This document shows, in pieces, positions 47,601 to 55,588 of a DNA stretch of 64,000 nucleotides. The position numbers and the translations under genes were made by a program. Under the pieces are notes generated by a model, which worked only from the letters and a program-made list of their open reading frames with translations, ran no database searches and was not told the origin of the DNA. Every line of letters begins with the position of its first letter. The first letter of the stretch is position 1. The DNA lies in the NCBI RefSeq assembly GCF_000613725.1, contig NZ_BAJN01000009.1, positions 1 to 64,000 of the forward strand, given 5' to 3'. This DNA is from Hoylesella pleuritidis JCM 14110 (GTDB lineage Bacteria > Bacteroidota > Bacteroidia > Bacteroidales > Bacteroidaceae).

Positions 47601-49046
47601 TCATTCGTTTTGAGTCCATTCGATATATTTCCGACGGAAAGTCTTGGCTATTTCCATCGGTGTCGAGCCGTATTCAGAGTCGGTTATGCGTATTCGGGGC
47701 TTGATTTCGACCGTAATCTCGCCGGGAGTGATATGCTTTGCCCGTTTGTTGAGCACCACTCCGGTACCGTGAAGTACGACAGGCACAATGTCGAGAGCGA
47801 ACTTTTGTGCTAAGTAAAACGCTCCTTGCGAGAACCGATGCACGTCTAAATCGGCCGAACGGGTGCCTTCTGGGAAGATCATTATCGAATAACCGCGCTC
47901 GGAAAGACGTCGAAGCAGCCGCTCGTTCGTATCGAAATCGTGTGTTACGGGTAGATATTCGGCGTAGCGAATGGCCAAACCGTAGAGCGGATTTCGCCAA
48001 ACCCAACGTTTGGTCATTATGACTAAGCGAGGTGTGAGCATCATAATGCACAGCAAATCGAGGTGACTCTGGTGATTGCTGATGATGACTGCGGGGCGGA
48101 GAAAGTCTTCTCCACTTTCGTTGAGAACGCGTGTCGTAACGCCAGGAACGTGTTTCAGCAACCAACGCGATACTTTTTGGATATACGAATGATAGCGAAG
48201 TCGCTGGTGTTCGGTTACTCGATGCGAGTTGAAGAAGATGAAAAGGGCCAGCTGAACGAACAACATCACGATGAAAAGAAGCAACAACGTACCCACGGTG
48301 AGCACCGTTCGGATGAGTCGTTTGGGCCAAGCGTACACGAGAGCAATGCCGCACAGCACGGTATTCAATACAGAGATGCGGGCGAAGTCATAGTAAGGTC
48401 GGAAGTGACTGACGCGCTCCGACTGTGGTGGATAGTACACTTGAACGGGAATACTGCGGATGCCGACGTTGTGCCAAGCGGCAAACACCAGCAGCTCTAA
48501 CTCGGCTTCGTAACGCGAAGTGATGCCATTCAGCCAGCGAAGCTGCCTGAGCGGATAAGCGCGGAAGCCTGTTTGCGTGTCGTCTAACCGTATACCGGTC
48601 TGCAAACGAAACCAAAAATTGCTGAATTTATTGGCAAATCGGCTCTCGGCATTCATATTCCGGCCTGTGGTTTCATTGAAAAGGGATGGGTCGAAACGGT
48701 TACCGACGATAAGATAGCCCGCATATCGGCGGATGGCTGCGATGAATTTGGGGATATCTGATGCGTAATGCTGTCCGTCACTGTCGATAGTAATGGCATA
48801 ATCGAAGCCTTGTCGGCGTGCTTCCTCAAATCCTTTGCAAAGCGCTCGGCCCTTACCTGCATTACGCGGAAGCGTGATCACGGTGATGGGTAACGTGCAG
48901 TCGGCAAGCAGTTGAGCCGTAGCGTCGGTCGAACCATCGTCAACTACGATAATATCGGCCACATATCGGCTTACTTCCTGAATCACCTCGGACAACGTTC
49001 GGGCGTTGTTGAAGGTAGGAATGACTACACACACGCGTTTATTCAT
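47601..49046 (-). CDS. Bifunctional GT2 glycosyltransferase / PlsC-type acyltransferase
   Basis: A 481-residue fusion. Residues about 1-220 are a family 2 glycosyltransferase with VVIPTFNNARTLSEVI, VVDDGSTDATA and the metal-binding TIDSDGQH. One or two membrane helices follow (about 225-270). Residues about 285-470 are a PlsC-like acyltransferase with NHQSHLD and FPEGTR. E. coli-type aryl polyene clusters encode a comparable glycosyltransferase-acyltransferase, and it is thought to help build the lipid anchor. I use ATG 49046, which overlaps the preceding dehydratase stop by 8 bases. Confidence 0.87.
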   Translation of the reverse strand: MNKRVCVVIPTFNNARTLSEVIQEVSRYVADIIVVDDGSTDATAQLLADCTLPITVITLPRNAGKGRALCKGFEEARRQGFDYAITIDSDGQHYASDIPKFIAAIRRYAGYLIVGNRFDPSLFNETTGRNMNAESRFANKFSNFWFRLQTGIRLDDTQTGFRAYPLRQLRWLNGITSRYEAELELLVFAAWHNVGIRSIPVQVYYPPQSERVSHFRPYYDFARISVLNTVLCGIALVYAWPKRLIRTVLTVGTLLLLFIVMLFVQLALFIFFNSHRVTEHQRLRYHSYIQKVSRWLLKHVPGVTTRVLNESGEDFLRPAVIISNHQSHLDLLCIMMLTPRLVIMTKRWVWRNPLYGLAIRYAEYLPVTHDFDTNERLLRRLSERGYSIMIFPEGTRSADLDVHRFSQGAFYLAQKFALDIVPVVLHGTGVVLNKRAKHITPGEITVEIKPRIRITDSEYGSTPMEIAKTFRRKYIEWTQNE

Positions 49047-49410
49047 ATGTAACAGACAGTTTGGCAAATACTTGTTCATCGCCGAAGATTTCGCCTTTCA
49101 CGGCATATTTTGCGGTTTCTCCGGTTTCGACTTGATAGGAAAAAGATATCGAAATAACCGGAACGGCAGCCGGACTCAATTTATTCAGGAACTTGATGTT
49201 CCTTACTTTACACAGGAACAACGGTTTCCCGATACGTTTCTCCATCAATTCCGTAAGCATTTCGATCATACATACTCCCGGCGTTACGGGTTGATTGGGG
49301 AAGTGAGCACGGTAAATCACATGCTCGCTGTTGAGTTTCAGTCGGGCTACAGCACCACTTTTACACTCTTCGTAAGTCTCGATACGGTAGAAATCATTCG
49401 CTAATCGCAT
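49039..49410 (-). CDS. FabZ/ApeI-like 3-hydroxyacyl-ACP dehydratase
   Basis: A 123-residue single hot-dog domain. The catalytic segment is HFPNQPVTPGVCMIEM, which keeps the His and the downstream Glu expected for a FabZ-type dehydratase. With the second hot-dog protein at 55130 it likely removes water in each polyene extension cycle; in characterised aryl polyene systems two such proteins work together. It overlaps both neighbours, so translation is coupled. Confidence 0.83.
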   Translation of the reverse strand: MRLANDFYRIETYEECKSGAVARLKLNSEHVIYRAHFPNQPVTPGVCMIEMLTELMEKRIGKPLFLCKVRNIKFLNKLSPAAVPVISISFSYQVETGETAKYAVKGEIFGDEQVFAKLSVTYE

Positions 49411-49816
49411 TGTGTTCTTGTTCTAAGGGTTTGAAGATATAGTCGATCCCGTATTTTAGATCAGTGTATTCGCATGACCCGCGGGTGATGAGTTGCGGAA
49501 TGATTTTCCGCAGATCGCGACGCAGAATGTGACGGATGTACCACTTATCGAGCATCGGCATTATATCGATTAGGCGTACCTTGTGTTTCCGTTCGTTGTA
49601 AATGAAATTGAAAGCTTTCACTCCGAACTCGTTGATAACGGCTCCTTTGATCATCCGATTGCTATCGATAGCCATTATACAGATGCCCGAAAGTACTGCT
49701 TTTTTCATTCCGATCTGCACCGAAAGCTGCAAAGTGTCTTGCCGGGAAGCCGCTGTCGAGAGACTGACCAACAAGCAGATGCTCAGTAAGAGACACTTAA
49801 TCAATCTTGTATTCAT
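49394..49816 (-). CDS. Secreted protein of unknown function in the aryl polyene operon
   Basis: A 140-residue protein with a hydrophobic signal (MNTRLIKCLLLSICLLVSLS). The mature part is basic and contains FNFIYNERKHKVRLIDIM and LRRDLRKIIPQLI. I do not recognise a domain. I use ATG 49816, since the longer version starts inside the LolA gene for little gain. It overlaps the LolA-like gene by 20 bases and the dehydratase gene by 17, so a periplasmic role in carrying or anchoring the product is plausible (inference). Confidence 0.7.
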   Translation of the reverse strand: MNTRLIKCLLLSICLLVSLSTAASRQDTLQLSVQIGMKKAVLSGICIMAIDSNRMIKGAVINEFGVKAFNFIYNERKHKVRLIDIMPMLDKWYIRHILRRDLRKIIPQLITRGSCEYTDLKYGIDYIFKPLEQEHNAISE

Positions 49817-50429
49817 TGCCGTTGACAGATGCATTTTTAATTGGGTCGAGTAGTTCTATCACTGTATTGTCGCCTTCTTTTTCAATCATCTCAACGCGAA
49901 CGGCCACCATCCGCTTAGTATCGAACGTGATGAGGAGTTGTGAAAACAGCTGTCTCAGTTCCTTTTTAACCGGTGTGAGGCGTGCAATCCAGCTTGTTCC
50001 GCTCGTCGACATCTGCGTTTTGAAGTTCTGATGATCTGTTAAACACTTGCCGGTAACGCTACTCATCATTATGGATGTTATCTGTTTGAACACTTTGTTT
50101 TTGTTCGCGTCGATGACATCGGTACGTTTACTGTTCTTCATTAGTACCTTGTTGCCGTTCACAATGAATACATACTGATAAGGACTCGTATATTCCCAGC
50201 GCAGTTGCGAGGGCTGACTGTAACACATCCGGCCCTTGGCCACCATCTTGTTTTTCAGTATTCGTAACGTCTTTGTCTGTCGGAAGGTGCATTGCAACGT
50301 CTTCATCGCCTGTGCGGCTTTATTTACTTGCTCCGTCATCTGTCGTGCCTGCGCTTCATTGACAGGTGTCTGCGCAGTTGCACTCACAGTGAGAAACTGT
50401 ATGAAGACTATCAAAAGAACTTGTTTCAT
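49797..50429 (-). CDS. LolA-like outer-membrane lipoprotein carrier
   Basis: A 210-residue periplasmic protein with a signal peptide (MKQVLLIVFIQFLTVSATAQ). The LolA fold is suggested by LQCTFRQTKTLRILKNKMVA, then GRMCYSQPSQLRWEYTSPY, and NTVIELLDPIKN near the end. Such proteins in aryl polyene clusters probably carry the lipid product to the outer membrane. It follows the small transporter after a 49-base gap filled with 8-bp repeats. Confidence 0.85.
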   Translation of the reverse strand: MKQVLLIVFIQFLTVSATAQTPVNEAQARQMTEQVNKAAQAMKTLQCTFRQTKTLRILKNKMVAKGRMCYSQPSQLRWEYTSPYQYVFIVNGNKVLMKNSKRTDVIDANKNKVFKQITSIMMSSVTGKCLTDHQNFKTQMSTSGTSWIARLTPVKKELRQLFSQLLITFDTKRMVAVRVEMIEKEGDNTVIELLDPIKNASVNGNEYKID

Positions 50430-50432
50430 ACT

Positions 50433-50472
50433 GTTTGAGTTTCTGAGTTTATCAGTTTTTAAGTTTGTGAAT
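50433..50472. repeat. 8-bp tandem repeat, five units
   Basis: GTTTGAGT, TTCTGAGT, TTATCAGT, TTTTAAGT and TTGTGAAT fall in exact 8-base register in the gap between two operon genes. Read on the other strand they match the ACTTxxxA octamers at 6855. Confidence 0.7.
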
Positions 50473-50478
50473 TATGCT

Positions 50479-50841
50479 TTAATAGCCTTTTTGAACAACT
50501 AATACTACTCCGATGATTATCAATCCAAGTCCGATCCAACGTGTAACGGGTACGTGTTCGTGGAATATCAGTACGGCGGCAAGCATCCCCATCACGTAGC
50601 TGAGACTAATCATCGGGTAGGCCATACTTAATGGATAGTGCTTGATAATGTACATCCAAAGGAGCGATGACACACCGAAACAAAGTCCGCAGAGGGCAAA
50701 CCACACATTGGTGAACGTGCGCGCGAAAAACTGCCAAGACCAACTGAACGTGCCGATCTGCTGTAATGAGATCTTCAACGTTACTTGACCCAAGGCCAAC
50801 AATGCTGATTGCAGTAAGGCTAATGGCAATAATCCCCACAT
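50479..50841 (-). CDS. Small EamA/SMR-type membrane protein
   Basis: A 120-residue protein with four hydrophobic helices, similar to EmrE-like and ArnE/ArnF-type small transporters (segment YPLSMAYPMISLSYVMGML and the end WIGLGLIIIGVVLVVQ). In this cluster it could flip a lipid intermediate across the inner membrane. It overlaps the ketosynthase 3' end by 22 bases, so it depends on that gene for translation. Confidence 0.75.
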   Translation of the reverse strand: MWGLLPLALLQSALLALGQVTLKISLQQIGTFSWSWQFFARTFTNVWFALCGLCFGVSSLLWMYIIKHYPLSMAYPMISLSYVMGMLAAVLIFHEHVPVTRWIGLGLIIIGVVLVVQKGY

Positions 50842-52562
50842 AATTCACAAATTTTCGTGTCGTCAAGAACGACTGATTGGCCGTCGTTATCACCACTCAG
50901 GAAGATGCATAAGCTTGTTTCGTCTTGCTCGTCATATAGACCTACAAGTGCATTACGGCTTTCTCCCATTTCGATTTGCAGTTGGGCATCGAGCAACGCA
51001 CTGTGCAACGACTCCCGTCCGTGTGAAAACGTGTTGTTATAACCGTGCGAATGCGTGTAGATTGCAATGAGGCTACCGATCGTATTGTGTGTAGACTGCA
51101 TAAAATGAGTGGGTTTCAGCAATTCTTCTCCGCGTTCCTTGATCTCTTTCAAGAAGCAAACTGTGTCGTGAACACAACCCATCGCCGTGCCCGTAACAAT
51201 GGCATCTGGACTTGATATACCCACTCTCTGCAAGGTGACAAGTGCTGTCAGTAAGGCGCGTTTCAATAAACTGCTCAATCGACGGGCCACCATCGGCGGA
51301 ATCTTAGGCATTGTTTCGGGAGCAATATCTTGATACTTCACCACCGTTTTCACGTAAACAGGGCGGCGCTCGACCATTTGAGGTATCGCTTTCGCGTGCT
51401 CATAATCGGAGAGAATGAGTGAAGTATCGTTGCCACCGAACCCGAACGAGTTGCAGAGAACGTGCTGTAAGCGTCGGTTGCGGATGGTTTTCGTCACGGG
51501 TATAATGCCGTCCGGCATCGGCGTTTGCCAATGGAGTGTAGGCGGAATGAACTTGTTCTGAATGGCCAAAAGGCAGATTACTGATTCGATAGCCCCCGAA
51601 GCACTCGTGGTGTGCCCCGTCATCGACTTGGTAGACGATATGGGTGGCATTGCGTTTGCAAATATCCGTTGCAACGCCCGACACTCGCTGGCATCGTTGT
51701 TAGGCGTTCCCGTGCCGTGAACATTGATGTAATCGATGTCCGATGGGGTCAAACTGGCCCTTTCGAGCGCCTTTGTCATAGCCCGAAAGGCTCCCTCGCC
51801 TTCATCCGATGAGGCCGTTTGATGGAATGCGTCGCACGCATTGCCCCAACCTGAGAGTACTGCCAAGGGCTTCACACCGCGTCGGTGAGCGCTCGCTTCG
51901 GTCTCCATCACGAGGAAAGCAGCGCCTTCGCCCAAGTTGAGACCGGCCCGATCGGCATCGAACGGACGACAAGGCGCCTTGTCGAGAATCATCAACGTGC
52001 GGAAGCCATTGAAGTGGAAGCGCGACAAACATTCGCTGCCGCCGACCACAACACGTTCGAATCGGCCGCTACGCAACAAGTTGGCGCCCACCAAAATGCT
52101 GTTGGCAGCTGACGAACAAGCTGTGCTGCACGTCGTAACCAAGCCCCAATCGCCGAAATAGGAGGCCATATCTTGCGTAGTCTTTCCACAGTTTCCGATG
52201 GCCGATTCGTCCTGACCGGCAACGTAACTAAGCTCTGTCAGATCCATACTTCCGACCGTCGTGCCGGAGATCAAAGCCGTAGTTGCTAAATGATTAACCG
52301 TTAATGACGCTGCATTTAACGCTTCTTTGAGTGCCAATATACCGTTAATCGTCGTGCGACTAACAGTTAGTTGCGATGCGTTTAACCGTTGTTTGATTTC
52401 CGCATTGCTCATTTGCACTTCGCCGACAGGATATTCGCGGTGCTCGGTAGCTAAAAATCGCACGCCACGAATGCCTTCCCGACCTTCGAGTAGGGCCTGG
52501 CAAACCTCTGTCTGATTGTTGCCGATGGCTGAAACGATGCCGGCGCCGGTGATAACGATCAT
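50820..52562 (-). CDS. Beta-ketoacyl-ACP synthase with fused C-terminal Ketoacyl-synt_2-like domain (A)
   Basis: A 580-residue protein. Residues about 1-390 are a ketosynthase with the active-site Cys in TCSTACSSAANS, the His in VHGTGTPNND and the second His in TKSMTGHTTSASG, so the triad is intact. Residues about 400-575 look like a separate ketosynthase-N-type accessory domain (VTGTAMGCVHDTVCFLKE). It likely extends the polyene with the carrier proteins. Codons 54-90 coincide with a five-unit 22-bp array and contain two copies of a LNAxxLTV peptide spaced 22 residues apart. It overlaps the ACP gene by 4 bases. Confidence 0.87.
   Translation of the reverse strand: MIVITGAGIVSAIGNNQTEVCQALLEGREGIRGVRFLATEHREYPVGEVQMSNAEIKQRLNASQLTVSRTTINGILALKEALNAASLTVNHLATTALISGTTVGSMDLTELSYVAGQDESAIGNCGKTTQDMASYFGDWGLVTTCSTACSSAANSILVGANLLRSGRFERVVVGGSECLSRFHFNGFRTLMILDKAPCRPFDADRAGLNLGEGAAFLVMETEASAHRRGVKPLAVLSGWGNACDAFHQTASSDEGEGAFRAMTKALERASLTPSDIDYINVHGTGTPNNDASECRALQRIFANAMPPISSTKSMTGHTTSASGAIESVICLLAIQNKFIPPTLHWQTPMPDGIIPVTKTIRNRRLQHVLCNSFGFGGNDTSLILSDYEHAKAIPQMVERRPVYVKTVVKYQDIAPETMPKIPPMVARRLSSLLKRALLTALVTLQRVGISSPDAIVTGTAMGCVHDTVCFLKEIKERGEELLKPTHFMQSTHNTIGSLIAIYTHSHGYNNTFSHGRESLHSALLDAQLQIEMGESRNALVGLYDEQDETSLCIFLSGDNDGQSVVLDDTKICELCGDYCH
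52294..52403. repeat. 22-bp phased array 8, within the ketosynthase coding sequence
   Basis: Five exact 22-bp steps start at 52294, 52316, 52338, 52360 and 52382. Cores are TTAACCGTTAA, TTAACGCTTCT, TATACCGTTAA, CTAACAGTTAG and TTAACCGTTGT; spacers include TGACGCTGCAT and TCGTCGTGCGA. The 110-base span equals the intergenic five-unit copies. The gene reads through it with an open frame. Confidence 0.8.
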
Positions 52563-52816
52563 TGTTTGCTGTGGGTTTTTATGTAATCGGTCATCGAATT
52601 GATGGAAGTGAAGATGGCTTTTCCTTCTTTCGGGTTGTCGAGTCGTATACCATACTCTTTCTCCATCAATACAATCAGCTCGAGTGCATCGATTGAATCG
52701 AGGCCTAAACCTTCACCGAAGAGCGGTGCTTCATCGTCGATGTCGGCAGGAGTCATCTCTTCTAACGACAGCGCTTCAATGATTTGCGCCTTTAAAGTGT
52801 CTTTTAATGTGTCCAT
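52559..52816 (-). CDS. Acyl carrier protein (aryl polyene pathway), A
   Basis: An 85-residue acyl carrier protein with the phosphopantetheine serine in GLDSIDALELIVLMEKEYG. Acidic helices are typical. It lies between two ketosynthase genes and overlaps the downstream one by 4 bases. The upstream gap of 118 bases is filled with 8-bp repeats. No phosphopantetheinyl transferase gene is visible in the window. Confidence 0.9.
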   Translation of the reverse strand: MDTLKDTLKAQIIEALSLEEMTPADIDDEAPLFGEGLGLDSIDALELIVLMEKEYGIRLDNPKEGKAIFTSINSMTDYIKTHSKQ

Positions 52817-52831
52817 ATTTTATTTGTTTAT

Positions 52832-52955
52832 AGTTGACGAGTGAACGAGTTGGCAAGTTGACGAGAGGCTTCCGCCTTGTTAACTTGTTTACTTTGTCTA
52901 CTCATTTACTTCTCCTTGCCTCCTTGTTTACTCGTTAACTTATCTCCTTATTTAC
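52832..52955. repeat. 8-bp tandem repeat with opposed halves
   Basis: The left half is AGTTGACG, AGTGAACG, AGTTGGCA and AGTTGACG from 52832 to 52863. The right half, after GCTTCCGCC, has TTGTTAAC, TTGTTTAC, TCATTTAC, TTGTTTAC, TCGTTAAC and TTATTTAC with a few interruptions. The halves are roughly reverse complements, so the RNA could fold into a long imperfect hairpin. The right end runs into the last codons of the ketosynthase that ends at 52935. Confidence 0.65.
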
Positions 52956-54677
52956 TGTATATAATCCGAGCGAAGCCTCGAAATTGTCGTCATTATCATA
53001 TTGAATCCACCCACCGATGATTTTATCTGTCTCGGCGTCATCGAATGTCGACGTGATGATTCGGTGGAAAAGCGTCTTGTTGAAAGTACTAAGTGCATAG
53101 TAAGCTGTCTCTCCGTGAATCTTGTGTCGAATGGCAATCTCGCCCGTTACGATGTTGGGCAGGGTGTAAACGAACACGGCCGGACTGGGGAAAAATTGCT
53201 GTTGGTCTTGTATCGTACGTTGATAGCGCTTGTCAGTAGCCAGACATCCGGTGTTGCCTACGAGTACGATAGCGCTGTTGGAGATGTCGATCGCAGGGTC
53301 GATCGTGGTGAGTAGGAGCTCAGTAGCGATGAATCCCAACTTGCTTAATCCGTCCATCTTGTGGAATTTTGGGTAATCGCCGATGTAGGTCTTATATAAA
53401 TAGGTGAGACGAGTAGCTCCTTCGGGTACGTTCGGTATCGGTTTGTGGTCGCGGACGATATGGGTCGCACTGAGGTAAACGGTGTGCGAAATGTGGCCTC
53501 GCATACTTTTAACCGGTTCCTGTATGCGTTTCGCCGGTCCGTTGGTCCATCTTACGGCGGCATTGCAACCTCCGAAGCCCGAGAGGAGCTTGATAAACTG
53601 GTGCTGATCGGTAGCTTCAAGGTTGTGAACGATGTTTACCGGGTGTGTCACTCCTAACTGTCGGAACCCCCGCGTGGGCAGAATGACACCCTCTTCGACG
53701 GCTTTCATTGAAAGGATCGTCTCTAAAACGCCGGCCGCTCCCAATGTATGTCCGTAGTAACCTTTCATTGCATTGACTGGAACTGATGTGAGACGGGCGC
53801 GCGAAAGGGCGATAGCTTCCATCTCATCGTTATATGGCGTGGCCGTGCCGTGCACATTGACGAAGGCGAGTTGCGCCTTGTTGCGTGGTAAGACATACTT
53901 CAACGCCCGGTAACTGCCCTCTCCTGTGCGTGAAGGACCGGATATATGGTTGGCATCATTACGAACAGCTGCGCTTTGGATGACCCAACTTTGCGGTCTC
54001 GTTCGCTTTGTTCCGCAGGCTTGCAGGACGATGGTTGCAGCGGCTTCGCCTAAGTTTAGCCCGCGCCTTTCGCTGTCGAAAGGTCGGCATTCGGCGTCGG
54101 ACAGCGCTTTGAACGACTGAAATCCCGACACGATAAACTTGGAAAGGATATCGCATCCGCATACAACGGCACGACGATAATAGCCACGTTCCAAGAGTCT
54201 TTTGGCTATAACCTGAGCCGAGACACCCGAAATGCAGGCGTTGGAAACGACTACTACGGGGGCGTGAAAGCCGAAAAAGCTGTTGATTTGTTGTGCAGCC
54301 GCACAGATAGAAGCCCGTTCGCGAGGGATGTTCGGTTGCTGATCGGGGTCGAGGAGTTCGACATTGGCCTTGGTGGTAGATAAAATCAAGACCGTCTTTG
54401 CATTGATAACGCTGAATGAAAGTCGGTCGATGGCCTCGCGAATAGACAAGATGGCGAGTTTCTCAAACCGTGTATAAGCGTCGCCGTCAGGGCTGATGGC
54501 GGCGAAACGGGCCTCAATGGCTCCGTCGTCGAACATCGAACCGACAAATGATTCTGGCAATCCCCACAGGCTGTCATATCGTTTCAAGCGTGTATCTCCA
54601 CGCTTTACGTGCTCGAAATTCTCATTGGTCGTCCAGCCGAGAGGCGAAGTGATATTATCGCTAATACATTCAATCAT
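52935..54677 (-). CDS. Beta-ketoacyl synthase-like protein with fused C-terminal domain (B)
   Basis: A 580-residue paralogue of the other fused ketosynthase. Residues about 1-385 contain the active-site Cys in SNACISGVSAQVIAKRL, the His in VHGTATPYND and the second His in YYGHTLGAAG, so the triad is present although the Cys context differs from typical enzymes. It could be an active partner or a chain-length factor. Residues about 395-570 are the accessory domain (IALVG-type core: IVLVGNTGCLATDKR). It overlaps the thioesterase gene by 4 bases. Confidence 0.83.
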   Translation of the reverse strand: MIECISDNITSPLGWTTNENFEHVKRGDTRLKRYDSLWGLPESFVGSMFDDGAIEARFAAISPDGDAYTRFEKLAILSIREAIDRLSFSVINAKTVLILSTTKANVELLDPDQQPNIPRERASICAAAQQINSFFGFHAPVVVVSNACISGVSAQVIAKRLLERGYYRRAVVCGCDILSKFIVSGFQSFKALSDAECRPFDSERRGLNLGEAAATIVLQACGTKRTRPQSWVIQSAAVRNDANHISGPSRTGEGSYRALKYVLPRNKAQLAFVNVHGTATPYNDEMEAIALSRARLTSVPVNAMKGYYGHTLGAAGVLETILSMKAVEEGVILPTRGFRQLGVTHPVNIVHNLEATDQHQFIKLLSGFGGCNAAVRWTNGPAKRIQEPVKSMRGHISHTVYLSATHIVRDHKPIPNVPEGATRLTYLYKTYIGDYPKFHKMDGLSKLGFIATELLLTTIDPAIDISNSAIVLVGNTGCLATDKRYQRTIQDQQQFFPSPAVFVYTLPNIVTGEIAIRHKIHGETAYYALSTFNKTLFHRIITSTFDDAETDKIIGGWIQYDNDDNFEASLGLYTVNKEIS

Positions 54678-55117
54678 TGTTGTTTGCTGTTATTGAATAC
54701 GTCCCAACGGGTTTGCCATGCGGCGTAAAAGTCGGGACGATACCACATCAGGCGGTATTGCTTGTCCATAAACGCCTGCACGCTACGGCCTTTTGCCATC
54801 AACTCGTCATCGGCTGAACTATGAATCTCGTAGTCAAAGACTATTTTTGCTGCCTCGGTAGGGCGATAAATAATATCTACGCGACACTTCATTCCGTAGC
54901 GAATAGGCCTGAGATATTGGAAAGAAAGGTCGACAAGTGGAGCGAAACAGCCGTTATCGGCGATGGTCATATACGCTAATCCGAATTTTGCTCCGAATGC
55001 TTCGCGGGCGTCTTCAAAGTAAAGCGCGTACGAACCGTGCCACACTACGTTCATCGAATCAACCTCGCTGAAACGTATTTCAAACTCTTTGGATGCTGTC
55101 AATGTTGCCATTTGCAA
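54674..55117 (-). CDS. Acyl-CoA/ACP thioesterase, 4-hydroxybenzoyl-CoA thioesterase type
   Basis: A 147-residue hot-dog thioesterase. The catalytic segment FSEVDSMNVVWHGSYALYFEDARE has the conserved Asp followed by the WHG-type segment of YbgC/4HBT enzymes. It may release the finished polyene acid or clear mis-loaded carrier proteins. The start could be ATG 55117 or the second Met at 55111; the difference is two residues. It starts 12 bases after the dehydratase stop. Confidence 0.83.
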   Translation of the reverse strand: MQMATLTASKEFEIRFSEVDSMNVVWHGSYALYFEDAREAFGAKFGLAYMTIADNGCFAPLVDLSFQYLRPIRYGMKCRVDIIYRPTEAAKIVFDYEIHSSADDELMAKGRSVQAFMDKQYRLMWYRPDFYAAWQTRWDVFNNSKQQ

Positions 55118-55129
55118 TGCGTTTACGGG

Positions 55130-55588
55130 TCAGATGGTTTGTTCGGCGAGTGCAATTTTGATCTGTGTCGTGGCAATTCGCTCACCATCTACTTGTATCT
55201 CGGCCGACGCCAAGGTCATTCCCATTACGCTTTCTTCGACATCGACGGTGGTGATGAGCGTTTCACCGACACGCGGTTCGCGAGAAATCACGAGATTGCG
55301 CACGGCTCCGATGTAGCCGATCTGCACTGAATGGCGAAGAATATACTTGTTGATGAAACCCAGACGAGCGGCACATGACTGTGCGATATTCTCGATCAGG
55401 CCTGCTGCTTTGAACACACCTGCTTCGCAAAACAGATTGTCTTCCGGAACGGTGAAACTGCAAACTGTGCGCGTCTCATCGTAATGCAACAAGCGATCGA
55501 TCATCACAAAGGGCGGTTGTTGCGGCAACAGCGTGTGTATGTCAATGCTCTTGAAAGGCGGAAAATGATTCGGTTGCATCTGATTCAT
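55130..55588 (-). CDS. FabZ/ApeP-like hot-dog dehydratase with altered active site
   Basis: A 152-residue hot-dog protein. The segment LLPQQPPFVMIDRLL aligns with the FabZ helix LLPHRxPFLLVD, but the catalytic His position is Gln here. The acidic segment AAGLIENIAQSCAARLG keeps the Glu. It likely works with the intact dehydratase at 49039. The Gln may be normal for this branch, which I recall from Bacteroidetes homologues, so loss of function should not be assumed. It overlaps the acyltransferase gene by 4 bases. Confidence 0.8.
   Translation of the reverse strand: MNQMQPNHFPPFKSIDIHTLLPQQPPFVMIDRLLHYDETRTVCSFTVPEDNLFCEAGVFKAAGLIENIAQSCAARLGFINKYILRHSVQIGYIGAVRNLVISREPRVGETLITTVDVEESVMGMTLASAEIQVDGERIATTQIKIALAEQTI

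Noticed and set aside
52294-52403. Array in the ketosynthase as plain coincidence of codon use
   Set aside because: Five consecutive exact 22-base steps with the same core and the same 110-base length as intergenic copies make chance unlikely, though not excluded.
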